In this document: positions 57,365 through 64,000 of the stretch, one piece after another
Numbering within the stretch: position 1 is the stretch's first letter
How the letters are laid out: the number at the start of each line of letters is the position of its first letter
Assembly: GCA_029582165.1 (NCBI GenBank)
Contig: CM055870.1
Coordinates: 1,779,298 to 1,843,297, forward strand
Length of the DNA: 64,000 nucleotides
Direction: 5' to 3'
Source of the DNA: Portulaca oleracea
Taxonomy: Eukaryota > Streptophyta > Magnoliopsida > Caryophyllales > Portulacaceae
The notes under the pieces: generated by a model
Databases searched by the model: none
The model's input: the letters and a program-made list of their open reading frames with translations, nothing else
What the model was told of the DNA's origin: nothing
Made by a program: the position numbers and the translations under genes

Positions 57365-57841
57365 CCTGAAAAAGGGAGATGAAGAAGAAAAATCCCTAAT
57401 GACATTTATTTTTTATTTTACTTTTTTTTTGGTAGAAATGGTGGGAGAGCCCCCAATTTATTCAAAGCTTAAAATAGGAGATTACATAGGGTAAATTCCA
57501 CGGGCCTTCATACGGTCCACGTGGAGGAGATATTGCACCTCCGAGGGAGGTTCATCAAAAATTACTACATTCATGTCCTTATTTCCGAGAGCTAGTTTAG
57601 CGAGCTTATCCGCCACTTGGTTCGCCTCCCGGTAACACGGCCGAACTTGGACTGTCCAATCTGCTAATGACATTTATTATGTAAGTCAATCGTCTCAATT
57701 CTGAAGGAAAAAGTCTCCTCCTTAAATAGGAGAAAGCAAGGCGAGAAAGCAAAGAAAAACAAGAAGAGAAAGAAGACAGAAATGGGCCTAGAACAAGGCC
57801 CAACAAAAGACAACCTAATATACCAACATAATATACCAACA
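57365..57841 (-). mobile_element. Copia LTR outer part with LINE insert, unit 4
   Basis: LTR sequence at 57365-57409 and 57678-57841, CA edge at 57841. Together with 40592-40609 it is the LTR of the unit 3 copia fragment. Confidence 0.6.
57396..57677 (-). mobile_element. 5'-truncated LINE fragment encoding RNase H end, unit 4
   Basis: CTAATGACATTTAT at 57396-57409 and 57664-57677; RNase H frame open on the minus strand to a TAA at 57482. Confidence 0.8.
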
Positions 57842-58547
57842 GGGTTTACTGTGTCAACCATTTAATTAAACGGGTTGAAAATTTATACCTAAACCCACTT
57901 AATATCGTGTTAGTTTTAGGTCGGTGTCCGATCACCTTTTTCCGACTCCACTCACTGTTGCATTTGCTCTACCAACTTCAAGTAATCAAGTACCTTGAAA
58001 TAGATGTACTGGTTCCAACTTCAAGTCCAGCACAATGCACAAGTGAGGTGTCTTTTCTGAAATTTCATGTTCATATTCATTTCCCCTTCATTTCCTCCTT
58101 CTGAGTTCTCTCTCAAATTCAATCTCAAATCCCGATTTTAAACCCTAACCGATTGCACTGATCCAGAACTTGTAGCCTGTCTTCTTCTATCAAAATTCTA
58201 GTAAGATAACACCACATGGTGTGCCGATCCGTCCTCTAAACTCGGTAAAGTTGAAATTCGACCAGATTTTGAGGTAATTTTTCGCTTTTCGAATTTCATG
58301 TTTACAATTAGAAAAACTTGAGTTAATTTGTTTGGTTGATTCTAAGTTGGATTTTCCTCTGAAACTGTGCGGCCGTTGAATTCCATGTAATTATATAAAC
58401 TAACCACGAGTAGAGTTAATTTGTTTGGTTGATTCTAAGTTTGATTTGTTGTTCGTACATCCTACTTCTGATTTCACTCTCAAATTCAGTCTCGTGAATG
58501 TTTGGCTATTGATTTGTCGTTGTGATCGGTATGCAGATCAAGCAAAT
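57842..58547 (+). promoter_or_regulatory. F-box upstream and leader region, unit 4
   Basis: Equivalent of 443-1145. It has lost one AG of GAGAG near 58410; otherwise like units 1 and 3. Confidence 0.4.
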
Positions 58548-59878
58548 ATGTTTGTCCCAGAAGACTTGCTGATTCAGGTACTCCTAAGATTGCCACCCAA
58601 ATCTCTGTCACGCTTTAAGTGTGTGTCCAAAGCTTGGCAAACAATGATCGATGACCGTCAATTCATGCGCAAATACCTCCAATTGACATACACCGACTCA
58701 TCTTCCTCGTCGAGCCATCATTCTCTGCATTTGATCTTCCAGACATCCACAACGTTTCCAACCAGTTTGATGTTCCTGTTGCCTGGTGAGTCTGATGATG
58801 AGTTGGATGAGCAACTAATCGACATAAACGGAAAGGGTGTCCCTGGCATCACCGACGTTTTTGGGGATGCGTCTGATTCTGAGGTGAACATGCAGTACAG
58901 CCATAGTGTTTCTGGTCCAATCAATGGGATTTACTGCCTCAACATTATCCAATACAAGCCACGCCATGTCGGCCTTTTCAGGATGAACAACATTGCATTC
59001 TGGAATCCAGGCATGGGACAATTCCATGTCGCACCGCCCATTCCTCGCCCTGCCATGCTTGATTATTTTATCGACTTACAAGATTTTTTTGATAATGAAG
59101 ACGAACGGTTGGATTTTCATGAAGTTGATGTCCGGGGATTGGAGACTTTCTACTGGGGCTATGTGTTTGATCCTGCATCTCAAGATTACAAGTATTTCTG
59201 CATATCTGAGTATGGTGAGCATCGTAGGGGTCCATATTCTTTCGTTTGCTTCCACCTATACAGCATGGCATCGAATTCATGGCAAGAGCTTCACCACTCT
59301 CAAATCACATTTCCTCCTGATGTTATCGATGTTTATGACTATGGTGGATCAGTCTTCAGGCCGTACCTAGGGATGGGTGATGAAACCCCAGCATTTCCGT
59401 TCAACGGGTTATGCCATTGGGTTTACTATGGCGCTGATGGCATTGGATTCGTTCCAAAGGTGCTTTCGTTTGGCGTAGTAGAGCATGCGTTTCGCCTAAG
59501 TGTTATTCCTCCCACATTACTTGGTGAAGAACGTTTGAATTATGTGAAACTTATGACAGTAGATGGTTGTCTGGCTGTTGCTTCACCGGCAGTACTATTC
59601 CCTCCAAGGTGACATCAGTAATTGGGATTATTGTGATGAAAGAATATGGCGTCGACGAGTCATGGTACAGAGCATACAACATTGTACTCAACTCACCGGC
59701 AAGATTCATCAGCTTTTGTGAAGACCAACTCTTTGTCCGAGAAACAGACGGCTCGGTGGTTTCATATCGCCTGGGAGCCCATCACGAGGTGTACAATAAA
59801 TATCGTTATGTCCATTTCGAGACATTTGAGATGTTTCCATTTGAGGGTTCTTTTATCCCCCTTCGTCCCGGTCATTGA
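58548..59878 (+). CDS. F-box protein, copy 4 (one frameshift as assembled)
   Basis: Presumed SCF substrate adaptor, ATG at 58548, F-box at residues 1-45, F-box-associated body open to about residue 348. One base is missing at about 59587-59592 (CACCGGCAGTAC where the others read CACCGACGAGTAC). The first frame then ends at 59612, and the true frame continues from about 59590 to the normal stop at 59876-59878 (end IPLRPGH). An Asp-to-Gly change (TTTGGCGTAG against TTTGACGTAG) is private to this copy. SNP group A, with copy 1 (GACTATGGTGGATCAG, GATGAAACCCC). The lesion lies on CCG/CG words, so a consensus error is plausible. Confidence 0.85.
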
Positions 59879-60060
59879 ACCCCAATGATTAAACATAGGA
59901 TCATTCCATTCTCATCTTATTTTACAAACCAGAGGTAAAACTATCCGATATTGTTCTATGCAAGGAATGTTTCAGTTTTTATGAGGGAGGAAGTAATTGT
60001 CCTGCTACATTATGCTGTGGCATCCCATAATGATTGAATAAAATACTGTGTAAAAGATGA
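59879..60060 (+). promoter_or_regulatory. F-box 3' UTR with AATAAA, unit 4
   Basis: AATAAA at 60037-60042 about 160 bp after the stop codon. Confidence 0.45.
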
Positions 60061-60260
60061 ATGATTAACTTAGGGTACACCCACAGTGTTTCTGGTCCAA
60101 TCAATGGGATTTACTGCATCAACATTATCAATCCAAGTCATACCATGTCGAACCACAAAGACTGCTTGTCGGGATCGCGTTCTGGAATCCGGGTATGAGA
60201 CAATTCCATGTCTTACCGCCCATTCCTTGCCCCGCCATGCTTGATATTTTTACTCAGTGA
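60061..60260 (+). pseudogene. Truncated F-box relic, unit 4
   Basis: Same mid-region relic; a C is missing at about 60130 (ATTATCAATCC against ATTATCCAATCC), breaking the frame near its start. Confidence 0.65.
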
Positions 60261-60298
60261 TTAAAGATGAATCGTGCACTTCTCATCTATTTTACCAA

Positions 60299-60730
60299 CT
60301 AAGGTTCGGGCCCTTCTTCTTCCTCATCCATGCCTTCTTTAGGAGGGAACCCGCGTTGTCTTCCAACAATCCACTGATCGATCACTCCACAGTTAATCGC
60401 ATACTTGACCGTATGTTCCAAGTAGCTTTTGTCTGTTATAAGATGCGGTTGTACTGTCAACATCCTCATCAGAGCTAAAAGCATTCAAGATGTAGTTAGT
60501 TACAGAATGTCTGGTTCAGTTAAGGGAAGGGTCATGTTTCTCTTGTCTGGAGTCCCTTAGTTAAGGTCACTAGTGCAATAAGAGAGACGGCAAAAACATT
60601 TCCTCATATACAGTTGTGAGAAACTCGATCCCCATCTCAAAGTTTGATGGTATGCGTTGAATCTCTGTCCTTAGTTTGCAAAGTATGCGAGCATTGAAGA
60701 AATAATCACGACAATGTAAAACCGAAATGT
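60299..60730 (-). pseudogene. Unrecognised gene end: two exon-like blocks, unit 4
   Basis: Blocks at 60730-60571 and 60474-60299. Block 2 is open to its TAG. Block 1 carries the extra A (GCAAAAACATTT) shared with unit 1, which breaks its frame. The putative intron is 96 bp. Confidence 0.35.
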
Positions 60731-61927
60731 CTTTTGCACACAATAAATGAAGTATTCAACTTTTATTGTAATATGACCCTCTTTTCTGTTTTAGAAGGGT
60801 AAGCAAACCAGCCTACTGGCCTTCTATCTCAAGGGTCAATCATCAACCAACTGGGGGGTGAATTGGTATCAGTTTTTTGTTGGTTGGTTTTTGCTTCTCA
60901 AGTGGCAGAATTTAGGACACTCAGAGACTCAAAATTGCTTAGATTAATGTCAGTAGGTACCCTGGGTGGTGAATTGTTTTTTACAATGTTGTTTAGGTAG
61001 GTTTAATTCCTGTAAATTGGTGTCTCTTGTCAAAATTGGTGTAAATTTTGTAGCTGAGGGCAGCAAAATGTTGCAGAAAATTTTCCCTTTGGATTTCATT
61101 TGCCCTTATCTTTTTAAAATTATTTATTATCTGATATGGGATCCCTAATCTGATAACGATAATATGGAATAAACAGAAATATATAATTACAGAAGAAATT
61201 ATATGAGTATGATTAATTTAATCAGCACATCCAATAATGCATTGGCGCCTAATGTTTAACTGTGAAACCACTAACCAAAGCAGAAGAAATTATAGGAAAT
61301 ACTCTGTATATTTATCCAGATTAACACCATTCCCCAAAGCTAATCAGGCCCACCAAACATGTGCTAGAGAACATATTTGGCACATTGAATTATTGTGGGT
61401 AAAATCCCTGTTTTATATTAATAGTTAATAGAAACAGAATCAGAAACAGCAAGAAAATATATATATATATATATATACATATATGTATTTCATGCACACC
61501 GAAACAAATTTGTTTTTAAAAAAATCATATTAAGAGAAAGATAGAAATATCATCGTTGTTAATCTGTACTTGTAAGGGCTTTTTATGCACACTGAAACAT
61601 TATCAAGAGAGTTAACAATGATTTGGCTTGTAAGAAATTTATGTGAATAACGTTTCTACGTGTATTAAGAAAGACATTGAAAGAAGAGTAACTGATGTCA
61701 AATGGAGAAGTATTCACAAAATTGAGAAACAAACCTACATAACATAACAATGGAACAAAAATATATAATAGAACAAGAAGATAATTATTTCTACATAATA
61801 CTTAGAAAGAATTAAAGGGTGATACTATGTTATAAATAGTGATAAAATATGAAATTCCAAAAAAAAAATTGTAATTATATTCCATCTTTTCTATATTATC
61901 TATCATCTAAGCGTTGAGCAAGGGCTA

Positions 61928-62187
61928 AATTGGCAACAAAACCTAGCTATTGTTTTTAGATTGACAAGCGGTGTAACTCACCGGACTCCTATTTCAAGAT
62001 AAACCAATCCTAGTGGGCCTTTTATTGGACGGGGATGCGGGATGCCAATGCCAATGCCTTGTTCAAGGCTCAACTTTTCGCTCATAGAATTTCCGCATTT
62101 GAGCAGAATAAGCAAACAATGCTACGTCAGGAATTGAACCTGGGAGGGATTGTCACTAACGAAAGAGTCAATTGGCAACAAAACCTA
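61928..62187 (-). mobile_element. SINE-like insertion with 18-bp duplication, unit 4
   Basis: Duplications at 61928-61945 and 62170-62187, insert 224 bp, minus-strand B-box kept. Confidence 0.6.
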
Positions 62188-62219
62188 ACTCTTAGAAGAA
62201 GCAAAACCCTGATTTTAAC

Positions 62220-62359
62220 AACTTCAAGTAAACAAGTACCTTGAAATCATTATATTAAAACTTGATTTTAACAACAGGCTGTTTCTGGGTACCATCTGTT
62301 GATGCAGGAGGTATTGACTGTTGAGATCATTAGATCAAAGTTTGATTTATTGTTCGTAC
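62220..62359 (+). repeat. Remnant of F-box leader sequence, unit 4
   Basis: Equivalent of 4826-4965, with the 28-bp leader match at 62220-62247. Confidence 0.4.
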
Positions 62360-62817
62360 CATCTTTGCTTTATTTGACTGCCCATATCGTTCAGTCAACT
62401 CTTTCCACTTTAGATTGGGGGTTTCCGAGTAAAGAACGCTCTCCCAGATATCTTTACTTAGGGAATTCAGAAGCCATGAGATGATCATATCTTGGCATCT
62501 CTTCCAGAAAGGAAAAATGGGTGAATCGTTGCTTGGCCGGGCATGGGAGCCGTCGACGAAGACCAGTTTGTTCTTGGCGAATAGTGCTATTGACAAACGA
62601 AGATCTCTTCCAATTCTCAAAATCATCTCCACCGAAAGGTTCTGAGACGAGCGATTGACCAGATGGTCCGAAGGATAATGAAAAGGGGATCGGAAGGGTC
62701 GATGGTTACTGGCTTCTTTGGTTCCGCCATGAATGAGGGAGTACAACAAGAAGAAGAAGGCTTTTAATAGTGGAAGGACAAAAGGAAGAGGCAAGGGTCA
62801 ACCTTGCTTTGATACCA
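62360..62817 (-). mobile_element. Truncated copia element: gag start and PBS, unit 4
   Basis: As in unit 2: one minus-strand frame through SIALFAKNKLVFVDGS and CQDMIISWLLNSLSKDI to LKWKELTERYGQSN, PBS at 62806-62817, LTR from 62818. Confidence 0.75.
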
Positions 62818-62835
62818 TGACAAGTTTGGGAGAAG

Positions 62836-64000
62836 TAGGGATGGCAATGGGCGAGTGCAGGCGGGTCGGTGAACCCGAACCTAGACCTGTCAGATTTTTT
62901 GGACCCAGACCTGCCCCGAGACCCGGTGGGCCCCGAAAACTTGGACCCGGAGCCGGACTCGCCAGGTCCATGGGTCCATGGGTCTGTAACGGGTCCTTAT
63001 TGGGTCCAACACTCTTATGTTTTTTTTACTAGATTTATCAATTTTTCGGGTTAATTTTATACGTACGCAATTGTATAATAATGATTATTCTATTTAAATA
63101 CACAAATTTTCAACACAATAAAAACATCTAGTTCATTCTACAAGTCTATGAGCAAAATTAATATAAAAACATTATAAAATCATCCACACATCAACTCTAA
63201 GATTGCAATTATACAACTTTAAATGTACAAAAAAAAATCACGAAGTTCATGATTATCGCACTATACATTTCTAAGAAAGCAAATACACTAGGGTTTTCAT
63301 GTAGCATATAGGGATCGATTCGCTGATATTTACACACAAGAAATTGCAGCAAGAGATAAGCTAATCAATCTCCAGGAGAGGCTCAATCAATCCCCGACAG
63401 ACGCAATGCTTCTACACGAAGAAAAACAGCACCGAAGCAGCTACTATGACATCTTACATTCGTACTTACGAAGCGTCAGCAAAGCAAATTGGCTTGGGAT
63501 GATATGGGAGACAACTGCTCCAAATTATTCTTTGCCAAGATGAGACAAAAACGCTCCCAGCTGTATGTTCGTGAAATTGAAACCATTGATGGAACTAAAG
63601 TCACAGGACTACAGGCGGTCAACGATCAACTCAGTTTGTTCTATAAAAGCCTGCTTGGCAACACAAACCATCAGAAAATTGCAGCGCAGGAGGATATATT
63701 CAGTATGGGTCCACGACTTACAAGGTCACAACAAATCAGGCTCAGCAAGGCAATCACGGACAAGGACATCAAGGAAGCCATTTTCTCCATTCCCAATGAC
63801 AAAACACCCGGCCCAGATGGGTACACAAGTGGATTTTACAAAAGTAGCTGGAACTACATAGGAGCGCTCGTCACCGCTGCAGCGCATGAATTTTTCATCA
63901 CAGGGAAGCTACTACAGCAACTGAATGCTACTAACTTGGTACTTATCCCAAAAGTGCCAAATCCCAGCAAAGTCACTGAGTTTAGGCCAATCGCCTGTTG
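62836..64000. mobile_element. hAT-like element, unit 4 (left part)
   Basis: Duplication GGGAGAAG at 62828-62835 and left terminus TAGGGATGGCAATGG; the right end is beyond the window. Confidence 0.7.
63311..64000 (+). pseudogene. 5'-truncated LINE, unit 4 (cut by window end)
   Basis: Same LINE insertion as in units 1 and 3. A short changed stretch at about 63462-63473 (TCGTACTTACGAAGCG where unit 1 has TCGGCCCTGCTTCTGAAACG) shifts the frame before the RT core. The PGPDG motif is present near 63807; the rest lies outside the window. Confidence 0.8.

Overview
The window is nuclear DNA from a flowering plant, probably a eudicot. It is AT-rich and carries an F-box gene with a plant-type F-box-associated C-terminus, plus plant-type LINE, SINE, hAT-like, copia and chromodomain-gypsy sequences nested in one another. 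There are no operons, Shine-Dalgarno sites or prokaryotic genes.

Layout: four head-to-tail copies of one segmental unit. Using a common anchor they start at 1, 11098, 19042 and 57379; the last runs off the window. Each unit holds, in order: the outer part of a short copia LTR with a 5'-truncated LINE RNase H fragment inside it; about 0.7 kb of F-box upstream/leader sequence; an F-box gene (about 443 codons); a truncated relic of a second F-box gene; a two-block exon-like fragment on the minus strand; about 1.2 kb of AT-rich sequence with a (TA)n tract; a SINE-like insertion with an 18-bp target duplication; a remnant of F-box leader; and a truncated copia element on the minus strand (gag start, PBS, LTR). 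The copia LTR is split by a hAT-like element with an 8-bp duplication. The hAT-like element itself holds a LINE, a 540-bp MITE-like element, a (TA)n tract and a 1.75-kb foldback element. Unit 2 lacks the LINE and the MITE, hence its 7.9-kb length against about 11 kb.

Unit 3 is swollen to 38 kb by two insertions of the same chromodomain Ty3/gypsy family, both with 5-bp duplications. One (24154-40266, plus strand) is a rearranged tandem: LTR, inverted LTR piece, pol remnant, LTR, inverted LTR piece, pol remnant, LTR. The other (45884-57062, minus strand) has normal layout (LTR, PBS, decayed interior, polypurine tract, LTR). Each pol remnant carries the same stop and frameshift, so the family looks non-autonomous.

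Diagnostic SNPs group units 1 and 4 against units 2 and 3 (order A-B-B-A). Each F-box copy carries one small lesion, each at a different place. Repeat copies differ mostly at CAG/CTG and CG words, often by short indels. That suggests many 'mutations', possibly including the F-box frameshifts, are consensus errors at methylated cytosines. The most unusual structure is the gypsy derivative, whose LTR seems to have snapped back on itself, leaving two palindromes with roughly 1-kb arms that could be transcribed as long hairpin RNA.
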